Below, in pieces: positions 10,301 to 18,782 of a stretch of 64,000 bases of DNA. Every line of letters starts with the position of its first letter. The first letter of the stretch is position 1. This DNA is from an uncultured Rhizobium sp. (GTDB lineage Bacteria; Pseudomonadota; Alphaproteobacteria; Rhizobiales; Rhizobiaceae). A program made the translations under genes and the position numbers. The stretch covers positions 88,769 to 152,768 of the forward strand of contig CAMFIE010000008.1 of the NCBI GenBank assembly GCA_945952315.1. Reading direction: 5' to 3'. The notes under the pieces are model-generated. The model ran no database searches and was not told the origin of the DNA. It saw nothing but the letters and a program-made list of their open reading frames with translations.

Positions 10301-10508
10301 AAGCGGGGCGGGCGCGGAGGCGCGCGTGGCGCTCGGCTGGGTCATCGTCGGCGGTCTCGGGATGGCGGTTGTGGTGACGCTCTTCGTCACCCCGGTCGCC
10401 TATCTGCTGCTTGCCCGGTTCTCCAAGCCGCATGCGGATGAGGAAAAGCGGCTCTCCGAGGAGATGCGCGAAGCCGAAAGCCTGGCGCTTGCAGGAAGCC
10501 TGCACTGA
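7350..10508 (+). CDS. RND family multidrug efflux pump, inner-membrane subunit (AcrB/MexB class)
   Basis: 1052 aa, the normal size for an HAE1 proton antiporter. The proton-relay residues are present: D417 and D418 in TGMVVDDAIVVLENI and K933 in GVMAKNGILVVEF. Twelve transmembrane segments are expected: TM1 near residues 30-48 (LALVFNALMVVAGLAAYFGI), TM2-6 about 345-540 and TM8-12 about 850-1030, with two periplasmic porter loops. The start overlaps the adaptor stop (ATGA). Substrates cannot be told from sequence. There is no adjacent TetR-type repressor, which is unusual for such pairs. Confidence 0.95.
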   Translation: MKVIDPSDAGGASSPSGEKAGDSFTALFVRRPVLALVFNALMVVAGLAAYFGIEVRELPDVDRPVITVSTSFSGASPETVDERLSRVVESAVSRVSGLKSLSSSSSYGQSRVTMEFVSGTDINVASTDVRNALSRSASQLPEEADEPQVVKADADSQPVMRLAVTSSKLGLDDLTQLVEDEISDRLAAVQGVADVETYGNAEKIFRVDVDQAALASRGLTMADLQTALSDVALDVPAGSLTGGKQELVVRAMVGLTAPEQFAALVIRDKIRLGDVATVTVGPEKASSALRANGQTGIGLGIIRQSQSNTLDISNGVKKVVAELQTSLPEGTVLTVTSDDATFIRGSIHEVVNALVLACVIVIVVLYLFLRDWRATIIPAVTLPVALIGTLAAVYLVGFSINILTLLAIVLATGMVVDDAIVVLENIVRRMQEGMGPRAAAVLGTRQVFFAVIATTLTLASVFVPLSFLPGQVGGLFREFGFVLAISVLLSSVVSLTLCPMLASRMLKQGRRAGGHNEGAKPGNPFSRLYMRCVRACLDAPLVVVSVALVFSLFALAAFTQVTRELTPREDRSTILLRIQAPEGVSLDYMGDQLRRIEDDLAPLKSSGEIASTFSISGMGSTNSGFIVLTLAPWEARSRSQAAIAGDVSRLTANITGVRIMPMQANSLRIRGAGSGLQVALIGSDRAVLNDAAGKLVAALDETGLFDGPRLSNDAARPQATLSLDRDRAASLGVSTTNVSLTLQALLSGHKVGEVHTGGKIYPILLSADSRPVNDPGDLENVFLKAGDGRVVPLSAISTYTEKSVPPSLSREQQLASVAITGALKDGVSLGQAVAKANEVAATLLPPGVRMIPLAEAATLAENSSGMSITFGFALLIIFLVLAAQFESGISALVIMVTVPLGLACAVFALVLTGTSLNIYSQIGLVLLIGVMAKNGILVVEFANQLRDHGKGVRQAIEEACLIRLRPVMMTIICTIFGGVPLVLASGAGAEARVALGWVIVGGLGMAVVVTLFVTPVAYLLLARFSKPHADEEKRLSEEMREAESLALAGSLH

Positions 10509-10614
10509 CCGCATCGCCTGCTGAATGATGGTTGGATATCCCGGTTCCGGGCGTTTTCAAGGACGGGTTGCGCCGCTACACTCCCTTTAGACCGAAACCG
10601 GCATGGGGAATGAC

Positions 10615-11016
10615 ATGGACGCAAAGGCAATCATCCGCGCCTATTACGACGCCTTCAACCGGCGGGATATGGAGGCCTTCTTCAACCTGCTGGACGACAA
10701 CGTCATCCACGATGTCAATCAGGGCGCGCGCGAGGTGGGGAAAGAAGCCTTCCGCCACTTCATCGGCGACATGAATTCCGCCTATCGCGAAGAGCTGCAT
10801 GACATGGTGATCTTCACCAACGAGGATGGCACCCGCGCCGCGACCGAGTTTCAGCTCACAGGCACCTATACCGAGACATCTGAAGGCTTTCCCGAAGCGC
10901 ATGGCCAGAGCTACAGCCTGCTGGTCGGTGCCTTTTTCGAGATCCGCAATGGCAAGATCACCCGCGTTACCAACTACTATAATGTCAACGACTGGCTTCG
11001 GCAGGTGCGCGGCTGA
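10615..11016 (+). CDS. SnoaL-like / NTF2-fold protein (ketosteroid-isomerase related)
   Basis: 133 aa from the ATG at 10615, which has GGGGA just upstream; an in-frame ATG at 10603 is possible. The sequence has the NTF2-like layout: helix AIIRAYYDAFNRRDMEAFFNLLDDNVIHDVN, then a curved sheet with GAFFEIRNGKITRVTNYYNVNDW. Such proteins are small cytoplasmic enzymes or binding proteins; the exact activity is unknown. It stands alone between the efflux operon and the lipoprotein gene. Confidence 0.8.
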   Translation: MDAKAIIRAYYDAFNRRDMEAFFNLLDDNVIHDVNQGAREVGKEAFRHFIGDMNSAYREELHDMVIFTNEDGTRAATEFQLTGTYTETSEGFPEAHGQSYSLLVGAFFEIRNGKITRVTNYYNVNDWLRQVRG

Positions 11017-11130
11017 AGGGTTTTTTCAGCACTTTCTGCACGTCTGGCTTGAATGCGGCGGCAATGCTCATGAAATTGCCGCGATTCATGCTATGGGCTA
11101 TCGTCAGGAACTGAAACGGAGCCTGATTCC

Positions 11131-11796
11131 ATGCTGAAGCGCATTGCCCTTGTCGCCCTTGCGGCTGTCTATTTGTCCGGTTGCACCACGACGGATGCCT
11201 ATACGGGCGAAAAGAAGATGTCGAACACGGCGGGCGGCGCGCTTCTGGGGGCCGGTGTTGGTGCGCTTGCCGGTCTTGCCGTGGGTGGCGATGCTGTCGA
11301 GCGGCGCAATGGCGCGCTGATCGGCGCGGCCGTGGGCGGCCTCGGCGGCGGCCTGATCGGCAACTACATGGACAATCAGGAAGCGGAACTGCGCGCCCAG
11401 CTGCAGGGCACCGGCGTTTCCGTCACCCGCAACGGTGATCGCATCATCCTCAACATGCCGTCGAACATCACCTTCGCGACCGATCAGGATTCGCTGCGCC
11501 CGGACTTCTTCCAGACGCTGAACTCGGTCGCCATCGTGCTGAAGAAGTTCAACAAGACCATGGTGGACATCAACGGCCATACGGATTCGACCGGCAGCCT
11601 TGCGCATAACCAGGAGCTGTCGCAGCGCCGCGCGCTGTCCGTTGCTGCCTATCTGGAAAGCCAGGGGCTGGAGCAGCGCCGCGTTTCGGCCATGGGCTTC
11701 GGCCCGTCGCAGCCGATTGCCTCCAATGCTTCGGCAGAAGGCCGTGCGCAGAACCGTCGCGTGGAAATCACCATCGCGCCGATTTCCGCCGGTTGA
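11131..11796 (+). CDS. OmpA-family outer-membrane lipoprotein with glycine-zipper segment
   Basis: 221 aa. The lipobox LSGC places the lipidated cysteine at residue 18. Residues about 33-80 are Gly/Ala-rich (GGALLGAGVGALAGLAVGG ... GAAVGGLGGGLIGNYMD), a glycine-zipper hairpin. The C-terminal OmpA domain (about 105-215) contains the peptidoglycan-binding core DINGHTDSTGS, LSQRRALSVAAYL and NRRVEI. It anchors the outer membrane to the cell wall and resembles YiaD. It is 23 bp upstream of the FAD dehydrogenase gene and may be cotranscribed with it. Confidence 0.93.
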   Translation: MLKRIALVALAAVYLSGCTTTDAYTGEKKMSNTAGGALLGAGVGALAGLAVGGDAVERRNGALIGAAVGGLGGGLIGNYMDNQEAELRAQLQGTGVSVTRNGDRIILNMPSNITFATDQDSLRPDFFQTLNSVAIVLKKFNKTMVDINGHTDSTGSLAHNQELSQRRALSVAAYLESQGLEQRRVSAMGFGPSQPIASNASAEGRAQNRRVEITIAPISAG

Positions 11797-11819
11797 TGGC
11801 CTGAGACGGGCAAGCGCCG

Positions 11820-13220
11820 ATGCGGGCCGATGCCATTGCCGGACCAAGAAACGAGGCGGGGCTGAAGGCCCTGCTTCCGCTGCTTGCGGCGCAATTCGGT
11901 TCCCGTTTCCAGACGAGCGAGGCGGTGCGGGGGCATCACACCCACACCACCACCTATCTGCCCCGGCAATTGCCGGATGGCGTCGTCTTCGTGGAAAGCG
12001 CCGATGACGTGAAAGCGGTGGTGAGACTTTGCGCCACCCATCGCGTGCCGGTCATTCCCTTCGGCATCGGCTCCTCTCTCGAAGGGCAGGTGAATGCGCC
12101 TTCGGGCGGCATCTCGCTCGATTTTTCCGGCATGGCCTCCGTGATCGAGGTCAATCCGGATGATCTGGATTGCACCGTTCAGCCCGGGATTACCCGCGAG
12201 TCGCTGAATGCGGCGCTGAGGGATACCGGCCTGTTTTTCCCGATCGATCCCGGCGCCAATGCCACGATCGGCGGCATGACCTCCACCCGTGCCTCCGGCA
12301 CCAATGCGGTGCGCTATGGCACGATGAAGGACAATGTGCTGGCGCTGACGGTGGTAACGGCGAATGGCGAGGAAATCCTCACCGCGCACCGGGCCCGCAA
12401 GTCTTCCGCCGGATATGATCTCACCCGGCTTTTCGTCGGTGCGGAAGGCACGCTCGGCGTGATTACTTCCGTCACGCTCCGCCTTCAGGGCATCCCGGAT
12501 GTGATTGCCGGCGGCACATGCCATTTCGACAGCATCGACGCGGCCTGCCGTGCCGTGATCATGACCATCCAGCTCGGCATTCCGGTCGCCCGCATCGAGC
12601 TTCTGGACGCGATGCAGGTGCGCGCCTGCAATGCCTATTCCGGCCTGACGCATCCGGAAAAGCCGACCCTGTTCGTCGAATTCCATGGCAGCGCGGCTTC
12701 CGTTGATCTGCAATCGGCGGAATTTGCGGCGGTGGTGGCCGAAATGGGCGGCTCGCCCTTCCGCTGGACGGCGGATGCGAGCGAGCGGGCGCAGCTGTGG
12801 AAGGCCCGGCACAATGCCTATTATGCCTGCCGGGCGCTGGCTCCGGAGCTTGATGCGCTGACGACCGATGTCTGCGTGCCGATTTCCCGCTTTGCCGATT
12901 GCGTGGTTGAAACGCAGAAGGACATTGCCGATTGCGGTTTTCTCGCGCCCATTGTCGGCCATGCGGGCGATGGCAATTTCCATGTGCTGGTGCTGTTAGA
13001 CGCAAAAAACGATGCGGATGTGGAGCGCGTCGAAGCCTTTGTCGCCCGGCTGAATGCACGCGCGCTTTCCATGGGCGGCACCTGTACCGGCGAGCACGGG
13101 ATCGGGCAGGGAAAGAAGGCTTTCCTCGATGCCGAGCTTGGCGGCAGTGTAGGCCTGATGCGGCAGGTCAAGGCCGCGCTCGATCCCGATAACATCTTCA
13201 ATCCGGGCAAGATTTTCTGA
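11820..13220 (+). CDS. FAD-linked oxidoreductase, D-lactate dehydrogenase (cytochrome) / GlcD type
   Basis: 466 aa, the length of a single-chain D-2-hydroxyacid dehydrogenase. The FAD_binding_4 (PCMH) domain lies at about 55-230, with VPFGIGSSLEGQVN, DPGANATIGGMTSTRASGTNAVRYGTM and FVGAEGTLGVITSVTLRL. The C-terminal FAD-oxidase domain carries GHAGDGNFHVLVLL and CTGEHGIGQGKK, both typical of D-lactate/glycolate dehydrogenases. It oxidises a D-2-hydroxy acid and passes electrons to cytochrome c or the quinone pool. D-lactate is the best guess; glycolate or 2-hydroxyglutarate are alternatives. Confidence 0.9.
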   Translation: MRADAIAGPRNEAGLKALLPLLAAQFGSRFQTSEAVRGHHTHTTTYLPRQLPDGVVFVESADDVKAVVRLCATHRVPVIPFGIGSSLEGQVNAPSGGISLDFSGMASVIEVNPDDLDCTVQPGITRESLNAALRDTGLFFPIDPGANATIGGMTSTRASGTNAVRYGTMKDNVLALTVVTANGEEILTAHRARKSSAGYDLTRLFVGAEGTLGVITSVTLRLQGIPDVIAGGTCHFDSIDAACRAVIMTIQLGIPVARIELLDAMQVRACNAYSGLTHPEKPTLFVEFHGSAASVDLQSAEFAAVVAEMGGSPFRWTADASERAQLWKARHNAYYACRALAPELDALTTDVCVPISRFADCVVETQKDIADCGFLAPIVGHAGDGNFHVLVLLDAKNDADVERVEAFVARLNARALSMGGTCTGEHGIGQGKKAFLDAELGGSVGLMRQVKAALDPDNIFNPGKIF

Positions 13221-13377
13221 CACGGTTTCCGGTTTGCGCGCGCAGGGGCCACTCTGTCTGGGGATGCCTTGAAACGGTTCAATTCCTGTTGTTTCCTTTC
13301 GGCGGCCGTTGTTCTAGGGTCGCCGCAGTTCTGGCCGCGCATGACAGGCCGAAACATCGATTCGAGGTCTTCTTTCA

Positions 13378-16300
13378 GTGCTGGGACGGATACTGGTTTT
13401 CCTGGGCGGGCTTGTGGTTCTGCTGCTTTTTGCAGCGCTCTTCGCACCGCTGTTCGTGGATTGGACCGGCTTCCGCCAGGAATTCGAGGATCAGGCAAGC
13501 CGCATCATCGGCAAGAAGGTGACCGTGCAGGGCTCGGTCGATGCCCGGCTTTTGCCCTTTCCCTCCGTAACGCTCAATGACGTGCAGGTAGGCCGGGAAC
13601 CGGATGGTTCGCCGCAGATCCGCGTTGCCCGCTTCTCGATGGATGCGGAACTTGCGCCGATCCTCTCCGGCGAGGCGATGATCTTCGACATGCGCATCGA
13701 GGATATGACCGCGCGCATCCGCCTTCTGAAGGATGGCACGCTCGACTGGATGCGCGGCAGCAATCCGGAAATTCCGGCCCGCACGGTGGTGCTCGAAAAT
13801 GTCCGCATCCGCAACGGTTCCGTCACCTTCATCGACGAGCAATCCGGGCGGACCCGCAAGCTGACGAACCTCAATGCCGCGATGTCGGCGAAATCGCTTG
13901 CCGGTCCCTGGAAGGCGGTGGGCGATGCGGTTCTGGATGGCGAGGCGGGACGCTTCTCGCTCTCCACGACGCTCAACGAGGACCGCAAGGAAGGCCTGTG
14001 GCTGAAGGCGCGTGTGACGCCGAACAAGCGGCCCTTCGGTGCGGAAATGGAAGGCGCGCTGACCGTGACCGACGGCAAGCCGCTCTACAAGGGCAATTTC
14101 CTCGCCTTCCTGCAGCAGGGCGAAAACGCCGCCGACGAACAGGACGGCCAGCCCGCGCCGCGCCTGAAGGGCGGCTTCGAACTGACCAATGAACGCCTGC
14201 GCATTCCCGAATTCCGGCTGGAAGTGGGTGACATGCAGGACCCTTATGTCGTGACCGGCGAGGCGACGCTTGATACCGGCAGCAAGCCCGAATTCCTGCT
14301 TCTGGCCGATGGCCAGCAGATCGATGTGTCGCGGATCGATTACAGCGGCGCTTCCGGCCGCACGGGCCGCGATCCCGGCGATACGCTGCGCAAGCGGCTG
14401 GAGCGCTTTTCCGAAATTGCAGCCTCCATTCCCGTTCCGACCGTGCCGGGCCGCGCGAGCCTGAAGCTTCCGGCAATCGTGATCGGCGATACCTCGATCC
14501 GCGACGTGCAGGTGGATGTGCGACCGGCGGCGGGCGGCTGGCTGGTGGATCATGCGGTCGCGACCCTTCCGGGGCGGACGCAGCTTGAGGCAAACGGCGT
14601 GCTGGGTCTCAAGGGAGGCGCGAGTTTCAACGGTCATCTGCTGATGGCCTCACGCCAGCCGACCGGGCTTTCCTCCTGGCTTTCCGGCGAAGTCGACCCA
14701 GCGATCCGTGATCTGAAGACGCTGGGATTTGAGGCGGATGTGCGCCTTTCACCCGATCTGCAGCGCTTCCAGAATCTGGAAATGCAGCTCGGGGAGGCCA
14801 ATCTCAAGGGCAGTATCGAGCGGCAATCCGTCGATGGTCAGCAACCGGCACTGACGGCTATCCTGAATGGCAACCGCATCGATCTTGATGTGCTGCGCGG
14901 GCTGTCCACCCTGTTCGGCAAGGATGGGCGCGCGGACCTTTCGGGCCACGCGATTGCCGCCGAGCTGAAGGCTGGTGTTTTTGCCGCTTTCGGCATGGAG
15001 GCGCAGCAGACGGAGACGGTGTTCACGATTGCCAATGGCGCGCTTTCCATCGAGAAATTCAACACGCGTGATCTTGCCGGTGCCCAGTTGACGGCGATTG
15101 GCCGCGCCGATTTCAGCAAGGAAAAGCTCGATGCCAATGGCCGCATCGGTTTCAAGGCGGCGGACCCGACCGCGTTTCTTGAGATGATTGCGGCAAAGCT
15201 GCCCTCCGATCCGCTGCTCGGCCATCTGCTTGCCCATGCGAGCTGGTTTGCGAATACCGAGCTGAAGGTGACGCTGGCGGCTGGCGGCAAGGATCGAACC
15301 GGCCTTTCCGTCAAGCTTGCGGGCACCAGCAATGGCAGCCGCGTCGATCTCGATCTTGGCCTTGCCGATCCGGCTGCCTATCCGGGCGGGGCAGGGCTCA
15401 ATCTGCAGGCGACGCTTGAAAATCCCGATTCCAATATCCTGCTCGGGCAGGCGGGCCTTGAACCGCTGCCGCTCGAGGGGGCAGACAAGGGCGTGCTTTC
15501 GCTGCGCCTTGCTGGCGGCAAGGATGCCAGCAACGATCTCGAAATCGCCTTCAATTCCGGCAATACCAATGTCAACCTGAAGGGCAAGGCCGAGCTTTTC
15601 GGTGTCGAGAAAGCAACCGGCAGCTTCCATCTGACGGCAAACAGCGATGATGCGGAGCCCTATCTCGCCATGAACGGCATCAGCCTGCCACAGCTTGGCC
15701 TTGGCCTGCCGCTGACCCTTGATATGGGCATTGCCGTGACGCCGGAGGTCATCACGCTTTCGGAGATCAACGGCGCGGTTGCGGGCAATGCGCTGAGTGG
15801 TGCGCTGGAGCTCAAGAGAGGGGCTCCCGGGCTCACCGGCACCGGTTCGCTTGCCCTGACCTCGCTTGATCTCGGCTGGCTTGCCGAAGCGGTCTATGGG
15901 CCGGTGATCGCGCAGGACGGCGGGCTTTCCACCACGGATTTCAGCAATGGCATGCTGGCCGGAACCGGGCTTTCACTCGATCTCACGGCCAAAACCTTCT
16001 GGACGGATTTCACCGCGCCGGTGCGGGATTTCAAGGCGAAGCTCACCACATCCGATGGCGAACTGCAGCTCGGCGATGCCTCGGGCAACTGGGCGGGCGG
16101 GGCCTTTACCGGCGCGCTGCGCATGGGCAATTCCGCAGGCAACGGCTATCTGCAGGCGAGCGCCGATGTCTCGGATGCCAATATTTCAGCGATTTCCTGG
16201 TATCGCGGCGACCAGCCGCTGGCGAATGGCCAGTTCACGCTCAAGCTTTCCGGCGAAGCAGCGGGCAAGAGCGTGAAGGATCTGGTGGCCTCGCTCGGCG

Positions 16301-17064
16301 GTTCGGGCGAGATGCGGCTTAACGGGCTCACCATCCATGGCCTCAATCTCGATATCCTGAACGGGCTGATCACCACGCTGGATGTGACCGGTGGCGAAAT
16401 CAGCACCGCAACAGTCAATCCGCTGCTCGAAACCCTGATGCAGGATGGCGAGACGGCGCTCGGCGATGTCACGGTGCCCTTCTCGCTCGGCGGCGGCAAG
16501 GTGGATATCCAGCCGGTTTCCGTAACCACACCGCAAGCGACGCTGACGGCAGAAGGGGAGGCCGATCTCACGGAAGGCCGGATGCGCAGCTCGGTGACGT
16601 TTGCCCTTCAGCCAGGAGCCAATGCGGTGGAGGGGGCAGACCCTTCGCTCCGGCTTGACTTCGCGGGCCTAATCAAGGATCCGGGCCACTCGGTTGATAC
16701 GCTGGGGCTGACGAATTTCCTGTCGCTCCGTGCCTTCGAGAAGGAGCGTCGCCGGGTGGACCGTCTGCAGACCATTGCGCAGGAACGGCTGCGGCTGCGC
16801 CGCGAGGCCGCCTATTTCAAGGCAAGGGCCGAAGAGCGCGAGCGCCTGCGGCAGGAGGCCGAAGCGGCGCGTATCAGGGCGGAGGCGGAGGCCGCGCAGA
16901 AGGCGCTGGAAGAGCAGCAGAAACAGCAGGAGCAGATGCAGCTTGCGCCGCAGGCTGAGCCGCTGGGCCCGGATGGCACCATGGTGCCGGAACATCTTCT
17001 GCCCGTGCTGCCGCAGGATCAGGTGATCAAGGGCGCGCCGCTGCCGCCGCCATCGTCTCCGTGA
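13378..17064 (+). CDS. AsmA-family envelope protein (very long)
   Basis: 1228 aa from a GTG start preceded by GAGG. Residues 5-28 are a single membrane anchor, followed by the AsmA N-terminal chorein-like region (WTGFRQEFEDQASRIIGKKVTVQGSVDARLLPFPSVTLNDVQVG). A long repetitive beta region ends with the AsmA_2 domain (GGSGEMRLNGLTIHGLNLD). Family members bridge inner and outer membranes and are implicated in phospholipid transport. After residue about 1125 comes a charged coiled coil rich in R, E, A and Q, then a Pro-rich end. Its last 38 bp overlap the convergent RHH gene. Confidence 0.9.
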   Translation: MLGRILVFLGGLVVLLLFAALFAPLFVDWTGFRQEFEDQASRIIGKKVTVQGSVDARLLPFPSVTLNDVQVGREPDGSPQIRVARFSMDAELAPILSGEAMIFDMRIEDMTARIRLLKDGTLDWMRGSNPEIPARTVVLENVRIRNGSVTFIDEQSGRTRKLTNLNAAMSAKSLAGPWKAVGDAVLDGEAGRFSLSTTLNEDRKEGLWLKARVTPNKRPFGAEMEGALTVTDGKPLYKGNFLAFLQQGENAADEQDGQPAPRLKGGFELTNERLRIPEFRLEVGDMQDPYVVTGEATLDTGSKPEFLLLADGQQIDVSRIDYSGASGRTGRDPGDTLRKRLERFSEIAASIPVPTVPGRASLKLPAIVIGDTSIRDVQVDVRPAAGGWLVDHAVATLPGRTQLEANGVLGLKGGASFNGHLLMASRQPTGLSSWLSGEVDPAIRDLKTLGFEADVRLSPDLQRFQNLEMQLGEANLKGSIERQSVDGQQPALTAILNGNRIDLDVLRGLSTLFGKDGRADLSGHAIAAELKAGVFAAFGMEAQQTETVFTIANGALSIEKFNTRDLAGAQLTAIGRADFSKEKLDANGRIGFKAADPTAFLEMIAAKLPSDPLLGHLLAHASWFANTELKVTLAAGGKDRTGLSVKLAGTSNGSRVDLDLGLADPAAYPGGAGLNLQATLENPDSNILLGQAGLEPLPLEGADKGVLSLRLAGGKDASNDLEIAFNSGNTNVNLKGKAELFGVEKATGSFHLTANSDDAEPYLAMNGISLPQLGLGLPLTLDMGIAVTPEVITLSEINGAVAGNALSGALELKRGAPGLTGTGSLALTSLDLGWLAEAVYGPVIAQDGGLSTTDFSNGMLAGTGLSLDLTAKTFWTDFTAPVRDFKAKLTTSDGELQLGDASGNWAGGAFTGALRMGNSAGNGYLQASADVSDANISAISWYRGDQPLANGQFTLKLSGEAAGKSVKDLVASLGGSGEMRLNGLTIHGLNLDILNGLITTLDVTGGEISTATVNPLLETLMQDGETALGDVTVPFSLGGGKVDIQPVSVTTPQATLTAEGEADLTEGRMRSSVTFALQPGANAVEGADPSLRLDFAGLIKDPGHSVDTLGLTNFLSLRAFEKERRRVDRLQTIAQERLRLRREAAYFKARAEERERLRQEAEAARIRAEAEAAQKALEEQQKQQEQMQLAPQAEPLGPDGTMVPEHLLPVLPQDQVIKGAPLPPPSSP

Positions 17065-17275
17065 TTGACGCCTTTTCCTGATACCAGGCGAGCACATGCA
17101 AGCGCAGGGCGGAGGAGAGATTGCCGCTCGTGCGGGCATCATCCACCTCTGCAATCAGAGCGGCGAGCGGCAGGCCACGCTCTTCGGCAATGGTCCTCAA
17201 GGCGGCGAAGAAGGGCTCCTCCAGCGAAAAGCTGGTGCGATGGCCGTGCAGCGTTGCGGAATACTTGCGGATCAT
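17027..17275 (-). CDS. Ribbon-helix-helix domain protein
   Basis: 82 aa. The strand segment SATLHGHRTSFSLEEPFFAALRTIAEERGLPLAALIAEVDD matches the RHH_4 family found across Rhizobiales; such proteins are small DNA-binding or antitoxin-like regulators. It is the last gene of a minus-strand set with DUF4169 and sspB, an arrangement common in this order, and overlaps the AsmA gene tail to tail. The target is unknown. Confidence 0.82.
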   Translation of the reverse strand: MIRKYSATLHGHRTSFSLEEPFFAALRTIAEERGLPLAALIAEVDDARTSGNLSSALRLHVLAWYQEKASITETMAAAAARP

Positions 17276-17349
17276 GATCGGCTCACGCGGCGCTCAAACG
17301 GCTTGCGATTCTGATTCAGGAGACGGGGCAAAACCGTTGATGCGGAACG

Positions 17350-17544
17350 CTATTTTCGAGGGGAATCGGGCCGCTCTAGCTTGCCCTGATCGAGCGCCTT
17401 TTCGGCCTTTTCATTCAAAGCGCGGGTGAGGGTCTTTTCCGCCTTGGTGCGACCGAAAGTCAGGCGGTTCTGTTCCGCCTGCTTTTCCTTTTCGCTGCGC
17501 GCTGCCTTTTTGCGCGCCTGGCGAAGATTGATGATCTCGGCCAT
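17350..17544 (-). CDS. DUF4169 family small basic protein
   Basis: 64 aa from the ATG at 17544 (GAGG upstream); five more in-frame codons precede it. The sequence MAEIINLRQARKKAARSEKEKQ is the hallmark of DUF4169. It is highly charged, probably helical, and has no membrane segment. The function is unknown. It lies just after sspB, as is usual in alphaproteobacteria. Confidence 0.85.
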   Translation of the reverse strand: MAEIINLRQARKKAARSEKEKQAEQNRLTFGRTKAEKTLTRALNEKAEKALDQGKLERPDSPRK

Positions 17545-17555
17545 GGCGCTTTGCC

Positions 17556-18059
17556 TCAATGCTTCTTGCGGAAGGAATCGAGCGAGATGACGGAGCCTTC
17601 CTTCTTCTCTTCGTCGGCGGCGGCAGGCTTTGCCTCGCTCTCGGTCTTTTCTGCCGGATAGACGGTGATCTCTGCCGAATCGCCTGCTTCCTCATCAATG
17701 GCGGGCACGTCGAATTCCATTTCGAAATTCACCGACGGATCGTAGAAGCCACGGATGGCATTGAACGGGATCACCAGCTTTTCCGGCGTATCGGAGAAGG
17801 AGAGGCCGATTTCAAAGCCCTGCTCGGTCACCTTAAGGTCCCAGAACTGGTGCTGGATGACGATGGTCATCTGCTCGGTATACTTGGTCTTCAGGTGCTG
17901 CGAGATGCGCACGCCCGGCGCGCCGGTGAGAAAGGTGATGTAGAAATGATGGTCACCGGGAAGGCGGCCGGTCGCGGCCACTTCGGACAGCACTTTCCGG
18001 ATTACGCCACGCAATGCGTCCTGCGCCAGAATGTCGTAACGGATATGATCCTGCCCCAT
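17556..18059 (-). CDS. sspB: SspB-type ClpXP adaptor (alphaproteobacterial SspB-alpha)
   Basis: 167 aa. Delivers ssrA-tagged, stalled-ribosome products to the ClpXP protease. The start MGQDHIRYDILAQDALRGVIRKVL, the Sm-like fold body (HHFYITFLTGAPGVRIS, QFWDLKVTEQGFEIGLSF, IPFNAIRGFYDPSVNF) and an acidic disordered tail ending in VISLDSFRKKH (the ClpX-binding peptide) fit the SspB family. The ATG at 18059 is chosen over upstream codons because GAGAA precedes it and conservation begins there. It lies directly downstream of tmRNA on the same strand. Confidence 0.93.
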   Translation of the reverse strand: MGQDHIRYDILAQDALRGVIRKVLSEVAATGRLPGDHHFYITFLTGAPGVRISQHLKTKYTEQMTIVIQHQFWDLKVTEQGFEIGLSFSDTPEKLVIPFNAIRGFYDPSVNFEMEFDVPAIDEEAGDSAEITVYPAEKTESEAKPAAADEEKKEGSVISLDSFRKKH

Positions 18060-18319
18060 CGGTTCTCGTCTTTCATCTGCTTGCCGCCACAAGGCGGACC
18101 TGTTCCCGGTCTTCCGTCCATAGCGCAAATCGGCCCGACTCGGAATCCCCATCTTTCGTTTGTAGATGCATCATCTTGCCAAAGGCTTGCAGGGCAAGCG
18201 TCGTTCTACCCTGTTTCCGAAGCAAATTGCTCTCCCTTATGCCATTTGTGCGCGGCGCGGAAAAGGGCCGCGACCCGAAGAGGCGCGATCATCTTTAAAA
18301 AAGCATTTGGAAAAGCTTG

Positions 18320-18655
18320 GAAAAACGGTGGAGGTTTCTGTTGCCAGGTACCTCCGGACCCCGCCTCAAGGTGCTAACCAGAAGGACTTAGGTCGGGTTT
18401 CCCGCACCGCCATTAGGCAGCGAGAGCATAACCCTTAGCGTTGTTGTCGTTTGCAACTACACTTTTTGACCCGATAACGGTGGTATCATGCCGAGCAAAA
18501 GTACGATCTTTACACCCTTGTCGATCCTGTTTCGCCCCCATCAGCAGCGGCTCTTTGCGTGAGCCGTTCCTGGTGGAGGCGCCGGGTACCGCCCCCGGGT
18601 CCAATAGGCTTATTACACCGTCCGTTTATTGCCATAGCCGTCCCGAAGGTCGGCA
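18320..18655 (-). ncRNA. ssrA: Transfer-messenger RNA, circularly permuted two-piece type
   Basis: Rescues stalled ribosomes and tags the nascent chain. The reading frame at 18451-18413 encodes ANDNNAKGYALAA and a stop, the Rhizobiaceae tag. The gene is permuted. The acceptor piece comes first and ends in GGCGCCTCCACCA at 18571. A ~31-nt spacer (18540-18570) follows, then the coding piece starting GGGGGCGAAACAGGATCGAC at 18539. GGGGGCG pairs with CGCCTCC to form the acceptor stem, with one G-U pair. Outer ends are estimated: the 3' end by a terminator hairpin, the 5' end only roughly. Confidence 0.93.
18321..18355 (-). terminator. Rho-independent terminator of ssrA
   Basis: On the minus strand GGAGGT ... 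ACCTCC forms a stem with a 14-nt loop, followed by ACCG and five T. It separates tmRNA from sspB. Confidence 0.6.
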
Positions 18656-18782
18656 AGGTTCATATAGGCATTTCAAGGGGGCATGAAAAGGGCCTTTGGC
18701 TGGGGATGGATGCGAATCTGCGATTGGTTTATCGAAAGCCGGGCTATAGTGATCGCCGCAGCAGGGAAAATGGAGGGAACCG

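Noticed and set aside
7119..10514. A 1131-codon open frame antisense to the RND efflux genes
   Set aside because: His/Arg/Gly-rich composition, no domains; a by-product of high GC opposite a strongly supported RND pump.
18413..18604. A 63-codon minus-strand protein ending in ANDNNAKGYALAA
   Set aside because: The last 13 codons are the tmRNA tag; the upstream codons are structured tmRNA.
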